Below, in pieces: positions 46,301 to 53,429 of a stretch of DNA of 64,000 nucleotides; the first letter of the stretch is position 1, and each line of letters opens with the position of its first letter. A program made the translations under genes and the position numbers. The stretch is from Flavobacteriales bacterium (GTDB lineage Bacteria; Bacteroidota; Bacteroidia; Flavobacteriales_C; GCA-002722245), in NCBI GenBank assembly GCA_023251095.1, contig JAHEZL010000013.1, positions 55,790 to 119,789 on the forward strand, given 5' to 3'. The notes beneath the pieces are model-generated. The model made no database searches. It worked only from the letters and a program-made list of their open reading frames with translations, and was not told the origin of the DNA.

Positions 46301-48711
46301 TTGATTCAGTATCGCGTACTGCTGTAACCTGCAGTGGATACAGCAATGGTAAAATTGTAATTCATGCAAGCAATGGTGCTCCCGCATATAAATATTCTAT
46401 TGATAACGGAACTACTTTAAGCAACAGCGGAACATTTTCAAATCTTCCGGCAGGTACTTATCACATTTATGTGAAGGATATTAATAACTGTGAAAAGCGC
46501 GTAGATGCTGTAGTTGCAGCGCTTTCTTCTATTAACATTACTGCAAAAGACAGTACCAACAACAAATGTTTTGGTGAGAAAAAAGCATCGGCAAGTATTG
46601 CTGTTTCAGGAGGATCAGGACTTGGCACTTATTCCTATCTCTGGGATGATCCCAAACAACAAACAACTCCTAAAGCCGATACTTTGTATTCGGGAACTTA
46701 CACTGTGAAAGTGACGGATTTAAACGGATGTAACATCAGTGTGAAATACAATTTGCCCGAAGCTCCGCAACTCAATATTTCATCTATTGATATTACAAAA
46801 GTAGATTGTTTCGGGAATTCAACAGGAGCACTCAAAGCCAATGTTACGGGAGGTACGCCGTCGTATAATTATTTGTGGAGCAATGCTGCAACAACTGCAA
46901 CCATCAGTAGTTTGCCGGCTGCAAATTATACTTTGAAAGTCACCGATCAAAACGGCTGTATTGCCTTGTCGCAAGCTGAAGTGAAATCGCCTGCTTTGCT
47001 TTTGGCAACGATTAATAAAAGCGGAGAAAATTGTTTTGGTGCGGCCAATTCCGGAAAGTTAAAAGCGGTGGTGACCGGTGGTGTGAAAAATTATACTTAC
47101 CAATGGGATTTGCTTGGTAGCGGAAATGTAGACAGTTTGAGTAATCTGGCAGGAGGGACTTACAATCTTATAGTGACCGACGCGAACAATTGTGTGGTCA
47201 ATGCCACCAGCACTATTTTGCAATCCACAGCCATAACTTATTCTACTTCTTTTGTGAGTCCGAATTGCGGACAAGCAGACGGTACCGCAACAGTCACTTT
47301 AACTTCAGGAAGCACTCCGGTGTATACTTATTTGTGGGATGCAAGAGCTGCAAATCAAACTACTACAACAGCAAATAATTTGGGTACAGGTTGGTATTCT
47401 TTTAAAATTACCGATGGTGCGGGCTGTGTAAAAAATGATTCTGTTGAAGTGAAAAATTTAAACGGAGTAAATATTATTTCCAGTGCTTTTACACCTCCGA
47501 GTTGTTTCGGAAAGTGTGACGGAACGGCTAAAATAACAGCGCAAGGAGGAAATATGCCTTACACTTATGTGTGGAATTTATCTTCTTCCACCGATTCTTC
47601 CGCAAGTAATCTTTGTGCAGGAAATTATACGGTAACAGTCACCGATCAAAGTTTGTGCAGCGCTACAAAAAACTTTATTCTTAAAGATCCGAAAGAGTTG
47701 AAATTATCCATCGCGCCTTCTGTTGTGTCGCCTATGTGTGTGAAAGGTTCGGTGCAAATTAGCGCTAGCGCTACAGGTGGAACAGGCAGTTCTGTACCGA
47801 AATGGAATGCCGATATTTCTATCAGTGATGTCAATAAATGGAATCCTGTTATTACGCCAACAGCAAAAACAATTTATACTCTGATAGCGAAAGACAGTAT
47901 GAATTGTAAGGATACTGCAACCTTTACTTTGCAGCCAATGCCGGTTGTTAATTTTACGGTGGATACCATTGCTGATTGTGAAAATATTCAGGCTACTTTG
48001 AGTGCTGTGACTACTGCTATTTCTCCTTATCAAACCACATGGCAGATAGGAAATAATTCATCCACTGATCCCATCGCGGCTTTCACTTTTACGCCGGGAA
48101 CTTATCCTGTAAAACTTTTGGTGCAAGATGCAAATGGCTGTACTGATTCTGTTTCACAACAGTTGAGTTTCTCTGTTAAGAATCATCCTTATGCCGATTT
48201 TGATTTCTCTCCGCAGCACATAACGATGGTGGATCCAACAATTTATTTTTCCAATTTATCAACGAATGCTTCTACATATAAATGGACTTTTGGCAATGGC
48301 GACAGTACTTCCATGACCAATCCTACATACACTTATTCCGATAGCGGATCTTACTCTGTATGCCTGAGAGCTGTCAATGAATACAATTGCTACATGGATA
48401 CCTGCGTGAGAATTCACATTGATGGAATAACGGTGTTTTATGTGCCCAATGCTTTTACTCCGGGAGGCGATGGAAGGAATGAAGTTTTTATTCCTATAAC
48501 CAGCGGACTCGATGCAAATTCCTACAAGCTGGAAATTTTTAACCGCTGGGGAGAATTATTTTTTGCCACCAATGATTTAAGTGCAGGATGGGATGGAACC
48601 TACAAAGGCAAAGTGGTACAAACCGATGTGTATGTTTGGAAAATAGATTTTAAAGAGAAGGATTCGAAAAGGAAAATTTCTAAGATGGGACACGTGACGG
48701 TGTTGAGGTAG
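43378..48711 (+). CDS. T9SS type B secreted GH81 endo-beta-1,3-glucanase with SprB-like repeats
   Basis: A 1777-residue surface or secreted enzyme. Order: signal peptide (ending ELSAQQ); GH81 region about 45-800 (PFQTHNWWNSALW, YDYHFVVSYMAYACGM with Asp527, EAQEAVSES with Glu611 and Glu615 as likely catalytic acids); then about six SprB-like repeats from 970 (KCFGEKKAS, VDCFGNSTGAL, NCFGAANSG, SCFGKCDGT, each followed by YLW or YVW and a VTD..GC end); two PKD-like domains near 1525 and 1603 (YKWTFGNGDS); and a C-terminal T9SS type B sorting domain from 1686 (FYVPNAFTPGGDGRNEVF, LEIFNRWGELFF, GWDGTYKGK). It likely digests beta-1,3-glucan (laminarin, yeast glucan) at the cell surface. Confidence 0.85.
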   Translation: MMNNVYIKKMPLADLRIFTFLMMGVSFLFSFNELSAQQKTPGGGAGSYNLTEPTGNAVNYGPIGFGNEIFAKKGATYPGPFQTHNWWNSALWNVQYGRQFGGDMVNSKPMFPLPLMMHVIGSGIQFGYRTLDQQTEDGLTQTPGANARITDVGGKAYDLNMGIDGNVGSTSNVIADYGDWHAKFEQHFGATTMFTTVAKGNPFVFFEVTGAGANVVFNTNNEESQPRIVAKSNNSLLFNIYPDTIIKNGPRKSKKHPEGFYAFYFPDGTMLAGNDNNYKLVADWNVNEIIGGPLKVKLPGDGTGTFSMSVMPDGNLSTLKLFEPHGYCKITDTRFTYAYNPATARVTNTFTVSTTPFDSHANVGTMQVLFRHQYLYSPEALGGGTGLSYYGPKGEAKIIEGNVFNDIMTYYGSVPELGKAAKRFNEAQIVSLVNGLFAFSQYGAYKTANYDDYNYFRSIAIWTQAAEIAHQIKRPDLRDNLLDHAKMVIEDFLKSPDGDNIATVYSPEVNFMTTFPNSFNSYAGMYDYHFVVSYMAYACGMVAKFEKIRSGNLDWVQQYKPMVDLMIRNIDDYRREMTAPSDPKAPWFPYLRYFDPYAGHSWFANYCEAQEAVSESVLFATGAMMWGDVTDNDSLRDMGAMLYVTESEAGRQYWFNYDNADCIKGDFATDYPSTHAGIVEEDGYMYSTFYDPTQPNTAVAIHRASIMPITGSSVWLGTSTSGIDRDIASFNARQGGFNFAANTWSNEILAYQALSNAQAARAIYDQNVWSGNPPAQSLDQMLFPVVDEHWIATLDSVGNFDPTVQGDIPFFSVFVKDTCNTKMRHYMMYNSPGVGPNHMRRTVKFTDGTCWDLPEDTLIVYKLIAPDTIKTITATGGACESDSVKISITSDICPSRNPAAYYQYSTNNITWKTLYNVATIKDSMTVSFVPNTAGNYYFRAIMIGDSVPGLMCNAHNRDTSSVTMLTVNSCCPLKIDSVSRTAVTCSGYSNGKIVIHASNGAPAYKYSIDNGTTLSNSGTFSNLPAGTYHIYVKDINNCEKRVDAVVAALSSINITAKDSTNNKCFGEKKASASIAVSGGSGLGTYSYLWDDPKQQTTPKADTLYSGTYTVKVTDLNGCNISVKYNLPEAPQLNISSIDITKVDCFGNSTGALKANVTGGTPSYNYLWSNAATTATISSLPAANYTLKVTDQNGCIALSQAEVKSPALLLATINKSGENCFGAANSGKLKAVVTGGVKNYTYQWDLLGSGNVDSLSNLAGGTYNLIVTDANNCVVNATSTILQSTAITYSTSFVSPNCGQADGTATVTLTSGSTPVYTYLWDARAANQTTTTANNLGTGWYSFKITDGAGCVKNDSVEVKNLNGVNIISSAFTPPSCFGKCDGTAKITAQGGNMPYTYVWNLSSSTDSSASNLCAGNYTVTVTDQSLCSATKNFILKDPKELKLSIAPSVVSPMCVKGSVQISASATGGTGSSVPKWNADISISDVNKWNPVITPTAKTIYTLIAKDSMNCKDTATFTLQPMPVVNFTVDTIADCENIQATLSAVTTAISPYQTTWQIGNNSSTDPIAAFTFTPGTYPVKLLVQDANGCTDSVSQQLSFSVKNHPYADFDFSPQHITMVDPTIYFSNLSTNASTYKWTFGNGDSTSMTNPTYTYSDSGSYSVCLRAVNEYNCYMDTCVRIHIDGITVFYVPNAFTPGGDGRNEVFIPITSGLDANSYKLEIFNRWGELFFATNDLSAGWDGTYKGKVVQTDVYVWKIDFKEKDSKRKISKMGHVTVLR

Positions 48712-48732
48712 AAGAATTCAATTACAGAAATA

Positions 48733-48769
48733 AAAAAAGCATTCAGGAATTTCTTCTGAATGCTTTTTT
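48733..48769. terminator. Bidirectional terminator between convergent genes
   Basis: A-run 48733-48738, stem GCATTCAG (48739-48746) with CTGAATGC (48756-48763), T-run 48764-48769. It is symmetric and serves the GH81 gene on plus and the small lipoprotein gene on minus. Confidence 0.88.
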
Positions 48770-48783
48770 GTTGTTGAGTTTCT

Positions 48784-49116
48784 TTAACGAAGCAAGCTTA
48801 GAGTATCATTTAATTTATAAGTAAGTCCGTTGTTTTTTAAATACCCATATCCATAGATCAAACTAACTACAGAATCAGGATATTGAATTTCAATTAATGC
48901 TTCGGAATGAACAATTGCAGGTTCTTGTTCGTTCTCATTTAAAGCAGATAAGAACTCTTGAATCGAATCGGGATTTGTAAAAGAGCTTTTTACTTCTTTA
49001 GTTCCAAAATTCAGGAAAGTTACTTTTTGTACCTCTGCATTTTCGATTTGTAATTCATTGTTTTTACAAGCAAATAGAAATAAAGAGATACTAAAAAATA
49101 AGAAAGTGTTTTTCAT
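48784..49116 (-). CDS. Small predicted lipoprotein, unknown
   Basis: A 110-residue protein with lipobox LFLFACKN (Cys at 17). The mature part is short, acidic and beta-rich (VQKVTFLNFGTKEVKSSF), with no family I know. It lies 77 bases downstream of the PorP/SprF gene, separated by a hairpin, so it may be a separate unit. Confidence 0.65.
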   Translation of the reverse strand: MKNTFLFFSISLFLFACKNNELQIENAEVQKVTFLNFGTKEVKSSFTNPDSIQEFLSALNENEQEPAIVHSEALIEIQYPDSVVSLIYGYGYLKNNGLTYKLNDTLSLLR

Positions 49117-49159
49117 CTTGGTAAAGATACAAATGCGATTATAAATCGCTTTAATATTT

Positions 49160-49182
49160 GTGTCAGATTAAAAATCTGACAC
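49160..49182 (-). terminator. Perfect hairpin after the PorP/SprF gene
   Basis: GTGTCAGATT (49160-49169) and AATCTGACAC (49173-49182) with three A as loop. It lies 12 bases past the PorP stop. No good T-run follows on minus, so it may be a weak terminator or an RNA-end stabiliser. Confidence 0.5.
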
Positions 49183-49193
49183 TACGGAGTGAG

Positions 49194-50177
49194 TTATTCA
49201 AACCCAACACAACCATTCATCGTTCTTGGTTTTTTAGTTTTTTGACGGCAGGTAAAGGAATATCCAACTGCAATTTCATGAGAGCCAACAGCGGCCGTGC
49301 TTAGGTTAGAAAGTGTTACGTCATAACTGTATCCCACGCGAAACTGTTTGGTCTGAAGAGCAATACTAACAATCATTGCATCGCGTGTACGGTACCATAC
49401 TCCACCGCTGATAGGTCCTTTTTTTACGAACACACCCAAATTTAATTCCCTGAAATCCTGTTGCTGTTGAAAAATTACCTGCGGTGAAATATAGGAATCC
49501 ATTTGTCGTGCTTTTGCGCCCCGTTCTCCCCACATCGGAATAGTAACTCCTATGTGTGCCGTATATTTTCTGGGTAAAACAGCAGGTGTCGTACTGATAA
49601 GAAAATTTTGTTTCGGTTCTAGTAAATGATGCACTGCAAAACCGGCCTGCATGTATTTACTGTAAATAATGGCTCCGGTAGAAAAATCGGGATAACTTAT
49701 TGTGGTGGATGGAATGACTTCACCGGGAAGGTTAGCGTTATAGCCGGTTTTGGGATCTATTCTATCTCCTAACATAAAGTTTTGTGAGTTCACACTTTTC
49801 TGTTCCAGATCGGCCTGCATCGCAAAACTGAAAGTATAGTCGCGATTTAAATTCTGGATATAAGAATATATGGCGCCCACTCTGTTGGTAATCAAACTCC
49901 CTTGTCCGGCATTATCAGAAGTAACCAGCAAACCCAATCCTCCGCCAACAGCAGAGGCATATTGATCATACGACGCGCTGTAAGTAATAAACTGACCACT
50001 GAGCTGAGGCCATTGATCTCTGAAATTAAGATTCAATCTTCCGCAGCCTTTGGTTCCCGTAAATGCGGGATTGAGATAGAGCGGATTGGCATAAAACTGA
50101 CTGAATTGAGGGTCTTGTGCTTCAAGGTCTGTAGCCAGCATAGCTGCGCCAAGCCATAGTAATAGCGTCTTTCTCAT
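49194..50177 (-). CDS. PorP/SprF family T9SS outer-membrane protein
   Basis: A 327-residue outer-membrane beta-barrel of the PorP/SprF family, which helps T9SS cargo with type B sorting domains reach or stay on the surface. Signal peptide (LLLWLGAAMLATDLEAQ), then the family opening DPQFSQFYANPLYLNPAFTG, RDQWPQLSGQFITYSASYDQ and GGGLGLLVTSDNAGQG, with alternating strands to the C-terminus. It is the last gene of the sigma/anti-sigma operon. The type B GH81 protein encoded next door is a natural candidate cargo; that is inference. Confidence 0.9.
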   Translation of the reverse strand: MRKTLLLWLGAAMLATDLEAQDPQFSQFYANPLYLNPAFTGTKGCGRLNLNFRDQWPQLSGQFITYSASYDQYASAVGGGLGLLVTSDNAGQGSLITNRVGAIYSYIQNLNRDYTFSFAMQADLEQKSVNSQNFMLGDRIDPKTGYNANLPGEVIPSTTISYPDFSTGAIIYSKYMQAGFAVHHLLEPKQNFLISTTPAVLPRKYTAHIGVTIPMWGERGAKARQMDSYISPQVIFQQQQDFRELNLGVFVKKGPISGGVWYRTRDAMIVSIALQTKQFRVGYSYDVTLSNLSTAAVGSHEIAVGYSFTCRQKTKKPRTMNGCVGFE

Positions 50178-50219
50178 AGTCGTAAGGTTTAAATTATAGA
50201 GTGCTCCGTTTTATATAGC

Positions 50220-50241
50220 CAATCAAATTTTACTTTGATTG
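50220..50241 (-). promoter_or_regulatory. Hairpin spanning the stop of the anti-sigma/PorP fusion
   Basis: CAATCAAA (50220-50227) pairs with TTTGATTG (50234-50241) around six bases, covering the stop codon at 50230-50232. It sits between the fusion gene and the second PorP gene and could set their ratio by RNA processing or partial termination. Confidence 0.4.
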
Positions 50242-51900
50242 TTGTTTAATTACATACCTCAATGTGATTTGATGCGATGGCAGCAAATGGTTAGACGTGC
50301 TAGAGTTAAAAGGTAAACTTGATAAACTATAGCTGTATGTCAATCTTAAATTGCTGTTTGAATAACCCAAGCTGAACAACATTGCGTCGGCAGTAGAGAA
50401 GCTTGCGCCTGCAATTACATTTTTGTATTTCACGATGTTGCTCATCCAAAGTTTGTTGTACAATCCTTGTTTTCTGTAGCTGATGCCCGGAGAGTAAGTC
50501 CAGTTTGATTTCGAATTTTTTCTGATATCAGTTCCTAACTGAGCTGTGATTTTCAAAGGAACATATATTTGCTGATCGAAATTAGCATCGCCATAGGAAG
50601 GATTGAAGAGGTTGTCCACCGCAAATCCTCCATAAATGGTTTTTCCGTTGAACAACACGCCTGCACCGAAAGTATTCATCATAATATGACTTGCTGCTGC
50701 GTTTTCAGGAATGAAAGCAGAGGAAGCCATCAGAGTACCTGTACGAGGATCAAAAATATCTCCCGCCGCTACCTGATTCCAGTTGATTGTTCTTTCGCTT
50801 AAAGTATATTTTACTGACGGTTCAACCGACCATTTGCCAACTTTAATTTTCGGAGAATAAACAAAAGAGAAAGCGTTGGTGTTGATTTGATTGTTCCCCA
50901 TGATATCTGAAGAATATACCAAAGCCAATCCGCCTTTTACTTTATTTACATAGCCGTCAATAGATACTGTGTTGGTAAGGAAGCTGGATTTCAATTCAGG
51001 CCATTCACTTCTTGCCAGATATTTTAAACGGATTCCGTCGGTATTTCCTGCAAATGAAGGGTTTTCCTGAATAGGTGAAACTCCGCCGTACAAGATGAAA
51101 GGATCTCCGAGGTTGATGACTTCCAATCCTGATTTTTTATTCATTTCATCTTCTATTAAAGTAGGAGACAAAGTGATTTGCCCTTCTGAATCAAAAGATA
51201 ATTTTTTATCGGCCAGCGCGATGGTGTTGAATTTAAAATTATGTTGGTTCACCGCTGTAGCATCAGTTACAAGAGGCCATCCTTTAGTGAGGTTGTACTC
51301 GTCACTCGCTTCTTTAGAAGAATTATTTGCCGATCCTTTTACAGAATTTTCATCGTAATTATTCTCTATTTGATTTGTAAAAGGAGCACGAGCAGTTTTA
51401 TTTTTTGCTTTGCTTTTCGCAACATTGTTAGAAGCACTTGCTTTTGTTTCTTTTACTTCATTCAAAGTGACTGCTTTATTAGCTACAGCTTCTTCTTTTG
51501 TATTGGATTCGGTAGTGATTTCCGTTGAAACAATATTATTATTTGCGGATGCATTGCCTTTGTTTGCATTGTTTTCAGAATCCTCAATTCCTTTGCTCGG
51601 ACTCATTTTCACATAAACCGCATAACTTAAAAACGACAATAAAATTAAGATCATTGAGCTGCTTCCCCATTTCAACCATTGTTTAGGAGCCGATTCTTCG
51701 TTTGCTAATAAACTGTCAACTTTTTTGAATTGTAATTTTTCATCTTCAACATAACTTTTTTCCCAGGATTGAAAATCTTTTTGGTAAGAAGAATTTTCAC
51801 TAACGAACTTATCCACCGCACTTTTCTCCTGCACTGATAAGCCTCCCTCGAAATAATCGAAGAAAACCTGATCAAAGTTGTTCTTATCTATCATCATCAT
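50230..51900 (-). CDS. Anti-sigma factor fused to a PorP/SprF outer-membrane barrel
   Basis: A 556-residue protein with a rare layout. Residues 1-78 look like a cytoplasmic anti-sigma domain (FDYFEGGLSVQEKSAVDKF, KDFQSWEKSY). Residues about 80-98 are one transmembrane helix (SSMILILLSFLSYAVYV). Residues about 100-265 are a low-complexity Asn/Ser/Lys/Glu/Ala linker. Residues about 265-556 are a PorP/SprF-like barrel (ENPSFAGNTDG, RSEWPELKSSFLTNTVSIDGY, GGLALVYSSDIMG), parallel to the PorP encoded just downstream. The ATG touches the sigma stop (TAATG). It should hold the sigma factor at the inner membrane while its barrel sits in the outer membrane. It resembles the dual-membrane-spanning anti-sigma idea known from Bacteroides; the PorP barrel is the new part. 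Confidence 0.82.
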   Translation of the reverse strand: MMMIDKNNFDQVFFDYFEGGLSVQEKSAVDKFVSENSSYQKDFQSWEKSYVEDEKLQFKKVDSLLANEESAPKQWLKWGSSSMILILLSFLSYAVYVKMSPSKGIEDSENNANKGNASANNNIVSTEITTESNTKEEAVANKAVTLNEVKETKASASNNVAKSKAKNKTARAPFTNQIENNYDENSVKGSANNSSKEASDEYNLTKGWPLVTDATAVNQHNFKFNTIALADKKLSFDSEGQITLSPTLIEDEMNKKSGLEVINLGDPFILYGGVSPIQENPSFAGNTDGIRLKYLARSEWPELKSSFLTNTVSIDGYVNKVKGGLALVYSSDIMGNNQINTNAFSFVYSPKIKVGKWSVEPSVKYTLSERTINWNQVAAGDIFDPRTGTLMASSAFIPENAAASHIMMNTFGAGVLFNGKTIYGGFAVDNLFNPSYGDANFDQQIYVPLKITAQLGTDIRKNSKSNWTYSPGISYRKQGLYNKLWMSNIVKYKNVIAGASFSTADAMLFSLGYSNSNLRLTYSYSLSSLPFNSSTSNHLLPSHQITLRYVIKQQSK

Positions 51901-52391
51901 TATATAATATTACTTATGTCCTTTATCTGATCCTTTATTTTTTGTCGCGCCCTGAACAAATACACCTTAACCTGTGATTCATTAAGATTCAGCATTTCTC
52001 CTATTTCCTCATAACTGTAGCCTTCCATGTCGCGCAGAAGCAATATCGACTTCTGTATTTCAGGTAAGGTTTTCAGGCATTTGTCAATGATCTCTTTCAG
52101 CTCAAAGTTGGTGCTGTTGCTGTTTTCCGAAGGTTCTAAATAAGTTGATCCTTCAATGGATTGCATCCTGTTGTGCTTTTTTACAAAGTTGATCAGCGCA
52201 TTGTGAGCGGTGGTAAACAACCATGATTTAGCTTTTTCAACTTCTACACTTTCCCTGTGTTGCCATAATTTCATGAACGCGTCCTGTACAATATCATTCG
52301 CATCATCTTCATCACGAAGCGATTTGAAAACGTATCCGTAAAGCCGGTGGCTTAAGGATAGCACAGCCTTATTGTATTCCTGTGTAGTCAA
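51900..52391 (-). CDS. ECF-type RNA polymerase sigma factor
   Basis: A 163-residue sigma-70 family ECF factor. Region 2 covers about 10-75 (LYGYVFKSLRDEDDANDIVQDAFMKLW split over two helices, then AKSWLFTTAHNALINF), and region 4 covers about 108-158 (LPEIQKSILLLRDMEGYSYEEIGEMLNL, SQVKVYLFRARQKIK). The start is TTG at 52391, with an in-frame TAG three codons upstream; no earlier ATG exists. It is first in the operon with its predicted anti-sigma partner. Its regulon is unknown; neighbouring TonB and T9SS genes are candidates. Confidence 0.92.
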   Translation of the reverse strand: MTTQEYNKAVLSLSHRLYGYVFKSLRDEDDANDIVQDAFMKLWQHRESVEVEKAKSWLFTTAHNALINFVKKHNRMQSIEGSTYLEPSENSNSTNFELKEIIDKCLKTLPEIQKSILLLRDMEGYSYEEIGEMLNLNESQVKVYLFRARQKIKDQIKDISNII

Positions 52392-52510
52392 TGCATCCTA
52401 GAGTTACCCGTGTTTTTACAGCTTGTAGCTAAAACAATCATGTGGTTATAATGTTACAGCAGATGGTGAAATTAATGTGTAATGCTCGTAAAGTTCGGAT
52501 AATTTAGGGA
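52392..52510. other. Upstream region of the sigma operon
   Basis: About 120 bases between the sigma start and the terminator of the next operon. I see no convincing TAnnTTTG box, so expression may depend on a different sigma factor, perhaps its own. Confidence 0.4.
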
Positions 52511-52543
52511 AAAAACACATAGGTTCAAATACTTGAACCTATG
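52511..52543 (-). terminator. Terminator of the TonB receptor/DUF4249 operon
   Basis: Perfect 11-bp palindrome CATAGGTTCAA (52518-52528) and TTGAACCTATG (52533-52543) with a four-base loop; on the minus strand it is followed by a T-run ending near 52511. It lies 19 bases after the DUF4249 stop and isolates this operon from the sigma operon. Confidence 0.85.
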
Positions 52544-52561
52544 ATGATCATTGAGAATTAA

Positions 52562-53425
52562 CTATTTCACTGTTTCGGTACGGCGCAACAGGGCGGAAGT
52601 ACTGAACCATCCTATCGCGGAAATACCGTCGCCGCTGGTTTTTTTGATGTTGGTGCGTACGTTGGCCGGAGGGGTGGCAAAGAGTCCGCCGTTGGTCATT
52701 TGTGTTTGTGCTTCATTGAAAAACTGCCAGGTCTCTTCCGTGATGGATAAAATCTCCACTTTTACCGAATCGCCTAAATGATAGGGTTTTGAGAAGTTAT
52801 TGATGCCGTATCTCACGGGCACAATGAATTCAAAACCATCGGCTCCCGGTGCATTTAAAGCACCGTTCACTACTACGAGTATATCACTTGCAGTAGAAAA
52901 AAGAGTGTCGTTTCTGTAGTATTTTATCCAGCAATAATCATCTTGTCCGGCCGAGTCTTTCGCGAAAAACTGTGCGCTATAAGTGCTGTTTGCGGAAGGT
53001 GGACCAAAGGATCCGCCTTTTGAAAAGGTGATGCTGTCAACGGCAGGCACAGGGTGAACATCAGTAGAGGATTCATAGGATGATCCTTTGTAGCTCACGT
53101 GTAAAGTATAAGTCAGTCCGATTTTACAAAGGGTGTCATTTCCAACCGGAGTCCATGTGTATTCGCCATTGTTATTGTCGCTAAATAAAAAAGTATCGTT
53201 GGCACTGCTGATCACTTTAACCGTTGCGCCTGTTGCGCCTGTAATGGAAGAATTGTCGAAATAAGGTTGAGAAACCGACAGTTTTATTTTTTGTGCTCCG
53301 GCTTCATTGGTGAGGAAGCCATCCACAACGAGTTGCTGTTTTCCTTCGGCAACATCCATGGTGATTACTTTTTCACAGGCAGTGAAAAAAAGCAGGGCAG
53401 CGGAGAGATATAGTAAACTTTTCAT
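52562..53425 (-). CDS. DUF4249 lipoprotein paired with TonB receptor
   Basis: A 287-residue lipoprotein from the ATG at 53425 (lipobox LLFFTACEKV, Cys at 17); longer upstream reading only extends into the receptor gene. The opening CEKVITMDVAEGKQQLVVDGF and KIKLSVSQPYFDN are typical DUF4249, and the later part (YTLHVSYKGSSYESSTDV, YCWIKYYRND, INNFSKPYHLGDSVKVEI) follows the same family. DUF4249 function is unknown; its steady pairing with TonB receptors suggests a surface partner, by analogy to SusD-like lipoproteins. Four bases separate it from the receptor gene. Confidence 0.85.
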   Translation of the reverse strand: MKSLLYLSAALLFFTACEKVITMDVAEGKQQLVVDGFLTNEAGAQKIKLSVSQPYFDNSSITGATGATVKVISSANDTFLFSDNNNGEYTWTPVGNDTLCKIGLTYTLHVSYKGSSYESSTDVHPVPAVDSITFSKGGSFGPPSANSTYSAQFFAKDSAGQDDYCWIKYYRNDTLFSTASDILVVVNGALNAPGADGFEFIVPVRYGINNFSKPYHLGDSVKVEILSITEETWQFFNEAQTQMTNGGLFATPPANVRTNIKKTSGDGISAIGWFSTSALLRRTETVK

Positions 53426-53429
53426 ATGC

